Positions 7,816 through 14,137 of a stretch of DNA of 18,252 nucleotides are shown here, piece by piece. The notes under the pieces were generated by a model. That model was not told the DNA's origin. It worked only from the letters and a program-made list of their open reading frames with translations, and did not search any database. The stretch is from Bifidobacterium breve (GTDB taxonomy: Bacteria > Actinomycetota > Acidimicrobiia > Acidimicrobiales > Ilumatobacteraceae). The number at the start of each line of letters is the position of its first letter. The first letter of the stretch is position 1. The DNA lies in the NCBI GenBank assembly GCA_943325425.2, contig CALPPJ020000002.1, forward strand, positions 1 to 18,252, in the 5' to 3' direction. Position numbers and translations under genes: made by a program.

Positions 7816-9045
7816 TTAGCGAACAGGCGTGGCCTGTCTTCTGCGTTGTCGCCAACCTGCGGGCAGGGTGCGGTCAAGAACGTCGTCGACAGTGATAGCA
7901 CCAAGTAGGCGGCCGCTTTCGTCACATACACCAATGGCCAACATGTTGTACGACGCAAGACGCTCAGCAACTTCGCGGTCACTGATGTCGGGGGTAATGG
8001 TGGGCTCGGTTTCGAGACAGTTGCCAAGTTCCATGCTGGGTGGCTCGCGTAGTAGCCGTTGAAAATGAACAACTCCTAAATACTTACCAGTTGGTGACTT
8101 ATATGGCGGGCGACAAATGAAAACTTGCGCGGCAATCGAAACCATCCACTCGGGGTCACGAATTTGTGCGAGTGCCTCAGCAACCGTGTCGGTTGGACCA
8201 AGAATGATGATCTCTGGTGTCATCAGACCACCAGCAGTACCTTCTTCGTATGACAACAAGCGTCGCATCATGGCGGCGTCCTCGTCATCCATGGCATCAA
8301 GAATTCGCGTGCGTTGTTCGCCGGGCATTTCGGCGAGCAAGTCTGCTAAGTCGTCAACTTCCATTTCGTCGAGCACGTCGAGAAGTCGTTCCATGTCAAG
8401 ACCTTCGATGAGGCCGACTTGTTCAGACTCGGGAAGTTCTTCCAACACGTCAGCCAAACGATCGTCGTCCATGGCTTCTGCCAATTGACGACGTTGCGCA
8501 ATCGGAAGTGAACGCACGACAGCAGCCACATCGGTTGGGTGCATGTCGTGTAGGCGAGCAGCTTCGGCGGCCATCTCGGTGGTCGCAGCAAAGAGATGAG
8601 CAACTTCGCGCCAATCAACCAATCGATGACTTGGTCGGCGACGAAGAGCGGTGCGCTTGGCAAGTCGTACCTGCGCAACTTCCCAGCCACCTGAACGTGA
8701 GTCGCTGCGTTCGCGTAAAGCGACATCGCTCACAAACTCGACGCCAACTTTACGATCAATGACGTCGCGACCAAGAAGTCGTTCACCCTTTTTCACCTTG
8801 AAGGGGTTGAGATCGATATCCCACGAACGCAAACGAGCGCCGTCAATGCCGAGTTCAGCGACTCGACCAGCATTCACAAAGATTCGGCGACGCTGACTGG
8901 TGGCGGTGAAACCCACGACGCGCGGCGCACTTCCGGCATGACCTGGCACAACAACGATGTCATCAAGTCGTCCGATGTTGGCCCCGCCGGCATCAAGCAA
9001 CGGCAGGCGAGTAATGCGGAATGCGTAGATCAGGTCACCAGCCAT
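7816..9045 (-). CDS. PRC-barrel / MgtE N-terminal / CBS-domain protein, no membrane domain
   Basis: The 409-residue protein begins with a PRC-barrel-like region (about residues 5-130, with GRDVIDRKVGVEFVSDVAL). An MgtE_N helical repeat region follows (about 150-265), where MHPTDVAAVVRSLPIAQRR, LPESEQVGLIEGL and VDDLADLLAEMPGEQ are superhelical repeats. A CBS pair (about 270-395) comes next, with GGLMTPEIIILGPTDTVAEAL and LGAITVDDVLDRTLP. The order MgtE_N-CBS is the cytosolic magnesium-sensing part of MgtE Mg2+ channels, but the protein stops before the five-helix channel domain. It therefore cannot transport by itself. It may sense Mg2+ or adenine nucleotides and regulate a partner, perhaps the adjacent DUF1003 protein. 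The tail is strongly basic (QRRRQ). The start ATG at 9045 has no strong ribosome site. Confidence 0.88.
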   Translation of the reverse strand: MAGDLIYAFRITRLPLLDAGGANIGRLDDIVVVPGHAGSAPRVVGFTATSQRRRIFVNAGRVAELGIDGARLRSWDIDLNPFKVKKGERLLGRDVIDRKVGVEFVSDVALRERSDSRSGGWEVAQVRLAKRTALRRRPSHRLVDWREVAHLFAATTEMAAEAARLHDMHPTDVAAVVRSLPIAQRRQLAEAMDDDRLADVLEELPESEQVGLIEGLDMERLLDVLDEMEVDDLADLLAEMPGEQRTRILDAMDDEDAAMMRRLLSYEEGTAGGLMTPEIIILGPTDTVAEALAQIRDPEWMVSIAAQVFICRPPYKSPTGKYLGVVHFQRLLREPPSMELGNCLETEPTITPDISDREVAERLASYNMLAIGVCDESGRLLGAITVDDVLDRTLPAGWRQRRRQATPVR

Positions 9046-9122
9046 AACCGCAGGCTACCCCCGAGCCCAACACGTACGCAGGGACTAGTCGTCTTCGAGA
9101 GTTATGGGTTTAACTCCGGCAG

Positions 9123-9518
9123 TTACACGGGAACAACCCGATTGATGGTTTTCACTCGGTCGATTCCTTGGTCAAAGGACACGACTTTGTTTACCCCGGT
9201 CGATTCAGCCGACGCAACGAGATACGCATCAACGAAATGGAGTCGATGATTCACGAAGATTTCAAGTGCTCGCAGCACCGTTGGTTCGTCAACGACCTGG
9301 ATTGACGGGAAAGCGATGAGAGATTTCATCACGTCTGAAATTGTTGGCCGATCAACCGAATAGACCTTTTGTAGGACATAAATAGCCTCGGCTATAACAA
9401 TGTCGGAAAGGAGCAGAGTCTCGTGCGATGACAATGTTCGAGTTGCCTGTTTTGCCTGATCAACTGGTTCACCGATGAGATGTCTGATCAAGACATTCGT
9501 ATCTATAAAAGCTGTCAT
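9123..9518 (-). CDS. vapC: VapC-type PIN-domain ribonuclease toxin
   Basis: The 131-residue PIN-domain protein has the four conserved acidic residues of VapC toxins: D6 in FIDTNVLIR, E44 in IAEAIYVLQ, D97 in FVDAYLVA and D116 in SFDQGID. These chelate Mg2+ or Mn2+ for single-strand RNA cleavage, commonly of initiator tRNA or rRNA. The specific target cannot be read from sequence. ATG 9516-9518 overlaps the antitoxin stop by one base (TAATG), the classic coupled toxin-antitoxin arrangement. A longer open frame reaches 9563, but it lies within the antitoxin gene, so 9518 is the start. Catalytic residues are intact, so the toxin is probably functional. Confidence 0.93.
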   Translation of the reverse strand: MTAFIDTNVLIRHLIGEPVDQAKQATRTLSSHETLLLSDIVIAEAIYVLQKVYSVDRPTISDVMKSLIAFPSIQVVDEPTVLRALEIFVNHRLHFVDAYLVASAESTGVNKVVSFDQGIDRVKTINRVVPV

Positions 9519-9757
9519 TATTCGTTTTCGCTTGCATAGGCACGAGAGACGATTTCGTCCCACGTCAGATTTCGAAGATGGGCGGGAACTTCAATCGTGC
9601 CTGCTAAGTCAAGGAAGTTTTTAGGTTTTTCGATAACGACATGATCAATCTCAATACGGAAGAAAATTCGATCGCCCTCTTCAATTTGCAAGGCATCCCG
9701 GAGTGCCTTGGGCAACGTGACTTGCCCTTTTGATGAAACAACTGCACCTACAACCAT
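9518..9757 (-). CDS. vapB: AbrB/SpoVT-type (VapB-like) antitoxin
   Basis: The 79-residue protein has an N-terminal swapped-hairpin AbrB DNA-binding domain, with VVSSKGQVTLPKALRDAL and IEEGDRIFFRIE. The C-terminal helix (about residues 48-79, with HLRNLTWDEIVSRAYASENE) would neutralise the PIN toxin. The family normally represses its own operon as a complex with the toxin. The start ATG at 9757 is preceded by AAGGAGAG at good spacing. That ribosome site is part of one arm of an inverted repeat (9764-9787). The pair sits between two minus-strand genes of unrelated function, as independently mobile toxin-antitoxin modules commonly do. Confidence 0.93.
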   Translation of the reverse strand: MVVGAVVSSKGQVTLPKALRDALQIEEGDRIFFRIEIDHVVIEKPKNFLDLAGTIEVPAHLRNLTWDEIVSRAYASENE

Positions 9758-9763
9758 GGCTCT

Positions 9764-9787
9764 CCTTACTTAATCTAGAAAGTAAGG
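9764..9787 (-). promoter_or_regulatory. Inverted-repeat operator of vapBC
   Basis: CCTTACTT at 9764-9771 and AAGTAAGG at 9780-9787 form a perfect 8-bp inverted repeat with an 8-base spacer, immediately upstream of the antitoxin start. AbrB-type antitoxins bind such palindromes to autoregulate. The inner spacer contains TAGATT on the minus strand (9772-9777), a possible -10 element. The proximal arm overlaps the ribosome binding site, so binding could block both transcription and, as RNA hairpin, translation. Confidence 0.65.
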
Positions 9788-9798
9788 ATAGCAAAGGA

Positions 9799-10830
9799 TT
9801 ACGAGGTTCGTTGGATGATCTGTTGGGCGATCTGGCCGTAACGATCGAAACGGTCAAGGTTGCGTCCGGCGTTATACAGAACGAGTCGCGAAGCAGTGTC
9901 GCCGTATCGAGCGATCAATTCATCGGCCAATCCGTCCCATGAAGCCTCGGCCGTAAAGACCTGGAGATGTTCATCGGTGATTTGCGCGGCCATCCCCGCA
10001 AAGTCACCAGCCTTTTGCTTTTCGCGGATGCGCGCCGTGGTTCCCTCGAAGCCAGCCTCATCCCAGATGAACGCGTAGTTGGGAGTGCTTCCGTAAAAAC
10101 TGAGCATGGCACGAGCATGTTCGCGCTCGGCATGACGTTCTTCGTCGGTGTCACCGACAATGGTCATCACCGGAATGATCAGATCGATATCACTCGCTGA
10201 ACGACCCGCCTTGGCAGCACCAGCAGCAACTTGCGGAACAACATGCCGTTTCAAGTAGCCCGGTTCACCAATGGGATGCACATGCACACCATCGGCGACT
10301 TCGCCGGCCATATGCAACATCCACGGATTCACTGCGGCGATATCAACTTTGGGATCGGGTGCATCGATCTTGCCGGGACTCCACTGTGGTGTGATGAAAG
10401 TGAGTTCATAAAACTCACCATGGTGTTCAAGCGGTGCTCCTCGAAATGCCGCGAAACAGGCCTTGACTGCCAACACATAATCGCGAAGACGTGGGCCAGG
10501 ACGATCAAAGGCCACGCCATACCGGCGTACAACGTGGGTCTTCACCTGCGTTCCGAGCCCTAAACGAAAACGACCACCGCTGGCCTCTTGAAGTTCCCAG
10601 GCAGTTGAAGCCGTAATGAAAGGGCTACGTGGAAATGCAACAGCAACTCCAGTGGATAGATCAATCCCAGGTGCCGCTATTGCCGCAGCAGCAACATTGA
10701 GATAGGCAGTTCGGCCCGCTTCGGTAAATAGCAGTCCTGAAAACCCAGCGGCTTGGGTTTGACGAGCGTGTGCCCCCGTCTTCTGCAGGGGCATTGGGGT
10801 GGTCATCACATCAACATGCACAATTCGCAC
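9799..10830 (-). CDS. F420-dependent LLM-class oxidoreductase (TIGR03617-like)
   Basis: The 343-residue TIM-barrel protein belongs to the luciferase-like family. QTQAAGFSGLLFTEAGR, GIDLSTGVAVAFPRSP, AWELQEASGGRFRLGLGTQVKTHVVRRYG and ADGVHVHPIGEPGYL are the strands and loops that normally hold F420 or FMN. The overall pattern recalls the MSMEG_2256-type F420-dependent group of Actinobacteria. Substrate is unknown. The GTG start at 10830 gives MRIVHVDVMTTPMPL, the usual N-terminus for this group. The gene is divergent from the DinB/MDMPI gene, with only 55 nt between starts, so they probably share a control region. Its stop lies 12 nt from the vapBC operator. Confidence 0.85.
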   Translation of the reverse strand: MRIVHVDVMTTPMPLQKTGAHARQTQAAGFSGLLFTEAGRTAYLNVAAAAIAAPGIDLSTGVAVAFPRSPFITASTAWELQEASGGRFRLGLGTQVKTHVVRRYGVAFDRPGPRLRDYVLAVKACFAAFRGAPLEHHGEFYELTFITPQWSPGKIDAPDPKVDIAAVNPWMLHMAGEVADGVHVHPIGEPGYLKRHVVPQVAAGAAKAGRSASDIDLIIPVMTIVGDTDEERHAEREHARAMLSFYGSTPNYAFIWDEAGFEGTTARIREKQKAGDFAGMAAQITDEHLQVFTAEASWDGLADELIARYGDTASRLVLYNAGRNLDRFDRYGQIAQQIIQRTS

Positions 10831-10851
10831 AGTAGATCGCCGCAGGTACTA

Positions 10852-10896
10852 GACATAGTCATACACACGTACTTGGGGGTACATCATGACTATGTC
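10852..10896 (+). promoter_or_regulatory. 11-bp inverted repeat spanning the DinB/MDMPI start codon
   Basis: GACATAGTCAT at 10852-10862 and ATGACTATGTC at 10886-10896 are perfect inverted copies separated by 23 bases. The right arm begins exactly at the ATG of the next gene. Inside the loop a second small pair (GTAC 10869-10872 / GTAC 10879-10882) can form, and the G-rich ribosome site (10875-10879) sits there. The repeat lies in the 55-nt divergent intergenic region, so it could be an operator for both genes or an mRNA hairpin hiding the start codon. Confidence 0.5.
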
Positions 10897-11671
10897 AGCA
10901 ATTGAAGCTTTGAAAAGCGAACAGGCATTAGCGATTGAGTTAATGAACTCATTGACTGCCGATGAGTGGAACGCTCAGTCGGGATGCACAGGTTGGCGAG
11001 TGCAAGAAGTGTTCTGCCACATGGCGAGCGTCTTTCACTCAATTGCCGACCCGACCACAATTGAGGGTGGAACCAGCGAAGACGTCGAAGAGAACGCCGA
11101 AGTTCCGGTGCAGGCTCGTAAGTCGTGGACACGCGATCAGGTCATTGCTGAATATATGGAGTGGAGCGAAAAAGGAATCGGCGCGTTGTCATTTATGAAT
11201 ACGCCTGAAATGGCCGACACGGTGATTCCATTAGCCAACCTTGGTTCACACCCGATGCATCTGCTGGCCAATGCAATTGTGTTTGACCACTATTGCCATC
11301 TTCGTCACGATGTTGGTCATGCCATTGACAAAGCAGCAGCATTACCGCGTGACCCGCAGGCGTTGACGGCAACTCTTGAATGGATGCTGGCCGGCATTCC
11401 ACAAATGTGTCAGCCCGCTCTATCGGTTGCGCCAAAGCAAACAGTGAATTTGGTTTTTGAAGGACCTGGTGGCGGTTCGTGGATTCTTGCTCCGGGGGCC
11501 GACCTGTGGACCATCACTGTTGGGCGAGATGCACATGCGCCGTCGGCAATCAGTAATGCTCACGATTTCATTTCATGGGGCACCAAGCGGGCCGATTGGA
11601 AAGACAGCACGCGTCTCGAAAACGGAAATGCTGATGCTGAAGCAGTCCTCAACGCCATCAACGTCATTTAA
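10886..11671 (+). CDS. DinB/MDMPI-fold, probable mycothiol-dependent metalloenzyme
   Basis: The 261-residue protein has the four-helix DinB bundle of the maleylpyruvate isomerase (MDMPI) N-terminal family. It is followed from about residue 165 by the small alpha/beta C-terminal domain. Likely metal ligands are H45 (EVFCHMAS) and the D134-x3-H138 pair (FDHYCHLRHD). The canonical MDMPI uses H, E and H at the same spacing, so an Asp replaces the usual Glu. Family members carry out mycothiol-dependent isomerisation, conjugation or detoxification. The precise reaction here is unknown. The ATG at 10886 has a GGGGG ribosome site 6 nt upstream. Two LLM-class oxidoreductase genes flank it, fitting a xenobiotic or redox-metabolism neighbourhood. 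Confidence 0.8.
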   Translation: MTMSAIEALKSEQALAIELMNSLTADEWNAQSGCTGWRVQEVFCHMASVFHSIADPTTIEGGTSEDVEENAEVPVQARKSWTRDQVIAEYMEWSEKGIGALSFMNTPEMADTVIPLANLGSHPMHLLANAIVFDHYCHLRHDVGHAIDKAAALPRDPQALTATLEWMLAGIPQMCQPALSVAPKQTVNLVFEGPGGGSWILAPGADLWTITVGRDAHAPSAISNAHDFISWGTKRADWKDSTRLENGNADAEAVLNAINVI

Positions 11672-11684
11672 CCTTTAGTGAATC

Positions 11685-11726
11685 TGGTGGCAAAAACGAG
11701 GAGAATTCGCCTCGTTTTTGCCACCA
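11685..11726 (+). terminator. 17-bp perfect hairpin after the DinB/MDMPI gene
   Basis: TGGTGGCAAAAACGAGG (11685-11701) pairs perfectly with its reverse complement at 11710-11726 around an 8-base loop. It begins 13 nt after the stop of the upstream gene and ends 30 nt before the next ATG. No U-run follows on the plus strand; the bases after the stem are A's. It is therefore not a textbook intrinsic terminator, although actinobacterial terminators often lack a U-tract. It could equally be an RNA-stability element. Confidence 0.5.
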
Positions 11727-11756
11727 AAAAACCCATGGGCGTGGCACGATAGAGAC

Positions 11757-11969
11757 ATGAGTGACGCACTCCCTTTAACCCTTGCTGCAACTTCTTCGAT
11801 TTGTCCTCGTTGCAACAAGTTGCACAACGGTCGTTTTTACGGGCCGTGTGAAGAGTGTCGAGTTCAGTTGAAGTCAACAATGGGCAACGAAGCGCGCGAT
11901 GTTGAAGTTGCTGAGTACGTTCCGAAAATGAACGTCACCCCAAATGCTGTTGCATCAAAAGACGACTGA
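11757..11969 (+). CDS. Small zinc-ribbon protein, 70 aa
   Basis: The 70-residue protein carries two Cys pairs, C16-P-R-C19 and C31-E-E-C34, in the pattern CPRCNKLHNGRFYGPCEEC. This is a compact zinc ribbon of the rubredoxin/zinc-finger type. The rest (about residues 40-70) is charged and probably disordered. Such proteins bind nucleic acid or serve as small structural or adaptor units, and no specific role can be assigned. ATG 11757 is preferred to the in-frame start at 11718, because the latter would lie in the 3' arm of the hairpin. The ribosome site AGAG is weak. The gene ends 10 nt from the convergent LLM oxidoreductase stop, leaving no room for a separate terminator. Confidence 0.65.
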   Translation: MSDALPLTLAATSSICPRCNKLHNGRFYGPCEECRVQLKSTMGNEARDVEVAEYVPKMNVTPNAVASKDD

Positions 11970-11979
11970 ATACCTCTCG

Positions 11980-13269
11980 TTATTTGTTTTCTGGTAGTTG
12001 ATCTTCACGTACTCCACCACCAGGACGGAAAGTTGTTCCACGATCATCTTTGCCCGATTGCATTTGTTGCATCATTACACCGAGTTCGGCTGAGGCCCTT
12101 TCGTCACCAAGAATTTTTTGCATGACTGCAGCACCAGCGCCAGCCATCAACGTTGCTTGATTGTCATTCAAGAACTTCATTGATGCTCGCTGGCCAACTG
12201 TGGTGCGATTGATTTCAGGAATCACGTAACGGGCAACAAGATCCCACGAGCGCAATGTGTTCTCGCGATTCGCCCAGTCATGAGCGAAGCCCAATGCAAC
12301 ACCAAACCCACCAGTGATTTCTTGCAAGTTTCGAATTGTTGCAACGAGATCATCAGGTGTACCAATGACCGCAGTTCCACCAGCAGTGATTTGTTCGAGC
12401 AAATCCCATTTGTTTTCAACATGTACTGCGCCGGGCCGTCCAAGCGTCCACACGTTGTACTCGTTATGCCAACGCTGTAATCCATCAACAGCTTGATTGC
12501 GAGCTTCTTCGCGCGATTCAGCAATGTGGAAACTCAACATGACCCGCCAATTTTTACGATCGACAGTTTGTCCGTGCTTCAGTGCAGATTCTTGAGCGAA
12601 TGACCATTGTGTCGGCAACGCGGCAAGACCAGCAGTGCTGTTTGAGGCGATTGACAAAACACCGCAACCAAACTTGCCAGCCATCTGCATACCTGATGGC
12701 GACAATGTTGATGCGGTGACGACTGGCATGTTGTCTTGAACTGGAAGCAATTGCAGTTGTGCATCTTTGAGCGTGAACCAATCACTCTCATGTGAGAAAC
12801 GATCTTCACCGCGCAGCAACCGCATGATGACACCGAGTGCTTCGTCTTGGCGATCGCGCTGCACCAACGGATCAATACCTAAAGTCCAGGCATCGCTTGG
12901 CAGCGCGCCCGGCCCAGTACCAAACATGGCGCGACCCTTCGTCATGTGGTCGAGTTGCACGATTCGTTGCGCCACATTGAATGGGTGGTGATACGGAAGC
13001 GAGATCACTCCCGTTCCAAGCCCGATGGTATGGGTGCGTTGGCCTGCAGCTGCCAAGAACATTTCCGGTGATGCGATCATCTCCCACCCGCTCGAGTGGT
13101 GTTCGCCGCACCAAAACTCATCAAAACCCAATCGATCAAGGTGGGCCGCGAAGTCAAGGTCGCTCTGAAATTGCAGAACTGGGTTCTCGCCCACGGGGTG
13201 ATGTGGGGCCAAAAAGGTGCCAAATTTCAAACGGTCGGGTCGACCACCGGGGTTGGATTGTTGTGCCAT
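11980..13269 (-). CDS. LLM-class flavin/F420-dependent monooxygenase (limonene-monooxygenase-like)
   Basis: The 429-residue luciferase-like TIM barrel contains RLKFGTFLAPHHPVGENP, FDEFWCGEHHSSGWEMIASPEMFLA, IGLGTGVISLPYHHPFNVAQR and LDHMTKGRAMFGTGPGALPSDA, then the C-terminal NRENTLRSWDLVARYVIPE. EHHSSGWE and the GTGPGALPSDA region are typical of the flavin-dependent limonene/alkane monooxygenase branch rather than of F420 methylene-H4MPT reductases. The actual substrate is unknown. The extended C-terminus (about 375-429, Met/Gln-rich) is not part of the barrel. The ATG at 13269 has no clear Shine-Dalgarno. It is about 1.1 kb beyond the other LLM gene and on the same strand, but is a different subfamily, so they are not a recent duplication. 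Confidence 0.88.
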   Translation of the reverse strand: MAQQSNPGGRPDRLKFGTFLAPHHPVGENPVLQFQSDLDFAAHLDRLGFDEFWCGEHHSSGWEMIASPEMFLAAAGQRTHTIGLGTGVISLPYHHPFNVAQRIVQLDHMTKGRAMFGTGPGALPSDAWTLGIDPLVQRDRQDEALGVIMRLLRGEDRFSHESDWFTLKDAQLQLLPVQDNMPVVTASTLSPSGMQMAGKFGCGVLSIASNSTAGLAALPTQWSFAQESALKHGQTVDRKNWRVMLSFHIAESREEARNQAVDGLQRWHNEYNVWTLGRPGAVHVENKWDLLEQITAGGTAVIGTPDDLVATIRNLQEITGGFGVALGFAHDWANRENTLRSWDLVARYVIPEINRTTVGQRASMKFLNDNQATLMAGAGAAVMQKILGDERASAELGVMMQQMQSGKDDRGTTFRPGGGVREDQLPENK

Positions 13270-13365
13270 GAACCCACAGTAGGTTGCGGCACCAGAATTG
13301 CCGACAGTTCAACCTGACAAAGGGCGGATTTTTTGGGTTTTCGGCTAACCTGTGAGAGCCGTAAC

Positions 13366-13438
13366 GGGGACGTAGCTCAGTTGGCAGAGCGCTACCTTTG
13401 CAAGGTAGATGTCAGGGGTTCGATTCCCCTCGTCTCCA
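13366..13438 (+). tRNA. tRNA-Ala (anticodon TGC)
   Basis: The complete 73-nt cloverleaf has acceptor GGGGACG with CGTCTCC and discriminator A. Position 3-70 is G-U, the identity element for alanyl-tRNA synthetase. The D arm is GCTC/GAGC, the anticodon stem CTACC/GGTAG has loop TTTGCAA (anticodon TGC), and the T arm AGGGG/CCCCT has loop TTCGATT. CCA is not encoded. A possible -10-like TAACCT lies at 13346-13351. The gene is separated from tRNA-Ile by about 7.8 kb, whereas the two are often adjacent near gyrA in Actinobacteria. Confidence 0.97.
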
Positions 13439-13483
13439 CTCGTTGCTCAAAATTTTGGTCGTTCGCCCATGTAAGTTGGCGTC

Positions 13484-14137
13484 ATGAACGCCCACGAGAT
13501 GATCTCTATGTTCGGAGCCATTGAGGACGACCAGCGGTACACCCGTCTCGTTGAACTCTTTACTGATGATGCGATTTACTACGACCCGTTTGCGGGTGCT
13601 CAAGTAGGTAAAGCAGCGATTCACGAGTTCATGTCTGAGATGGAAAAGGTCATCCCCAAAATGGGTGTGTACTTTGCTAATTGGGAAACCTGCGCTGACA
13701 CTCATGTGGGGTGGGCTAAATGGAACATGGTGGTGCCCATTAACGGGGTTGAACATCCGATTCCCGGACAGAGTTTGTATCGGTTGCGTGATGGCAAAGT
13801 ATGTTTCGTTGCCGACTATGTGGACGCTCCGTCATACGCGCGCATACGGCCCGACCGCAAACCCAATGCTGTCAGTGCATCTCTCGTCGAAAAGGGCAAC
13901 ACTCAAACTGGTGGGAGTTTGAATGTGATCACCGAGTTTTGGAATCAACGAATGACTTCGTGGTCACCAGTTGACGACGGAACCATAACGGTAAACGACC
14001 TAGGTGTTGAAGATTCAGTGGCCTGGGTTCAATGGACCTGTCATACAACAGCAAGTGAATTTCCCGGTTGGACATTGCACCACATCAACGGCACCGAAGT
14101 GACTGCTGACGATTACTGGGATACCAATACAAATTAG
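13484..14137 (+). CDS. NTF2/SnoaL-like protein
   Basis: The N-terminal half (about residues 1-115) has the cone-shaped NTF2/SnoaL pattern. YTRLVELFTDDAIYYDPFAGAQVGKAAIHEFM is followed by WAKWNMVVPINGVEHPIPGQSLYRLRDGKVCFVADYVD. Many such proteins are small cyclases, isomerases or hydrolases. Specific catalytic residues cannot be assigned from the sequence alone. Residues about 125-217 repeat part of the theme (FWNQRMTSWSPVDDGTITVNDLG...WTLHHINGTEVTADDYWD), so it may be a two-domain or extended member. The ATG at 13484 has no ribosome site. It starts 45 nt after tRNA-Ala, and its stop overlaps by 4 nt with the stop of the convergent surface-protein gene. Confidence 0.75.
   Translation: MNAHEMISMFGAIEDDQRYTRLVELFTDDAIYYDPFAGAQVGKAAIHEFMSEMEKVIPKMGVYFANWETCADTHVGWAKWNMVVPINGVEHPIPGQSLYRLRDGKVCFVADYVDAPSYARIRPDRKPNAVSASLVEKGNTQTGGSLNVITEFWNQRMTSWSPVDDGTITVNDLGVEDSVAWVQWTCHTTASEFPGWTLHHINGTEVTADDYWDTNTN

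Noticed and set aside
13333..13756. Open frames across tRNA-Ala on both strands
   Set aside because: They run through a structurally perfect tRNA and into the NTF2-like gene in other frames. The tRNA explains this region.
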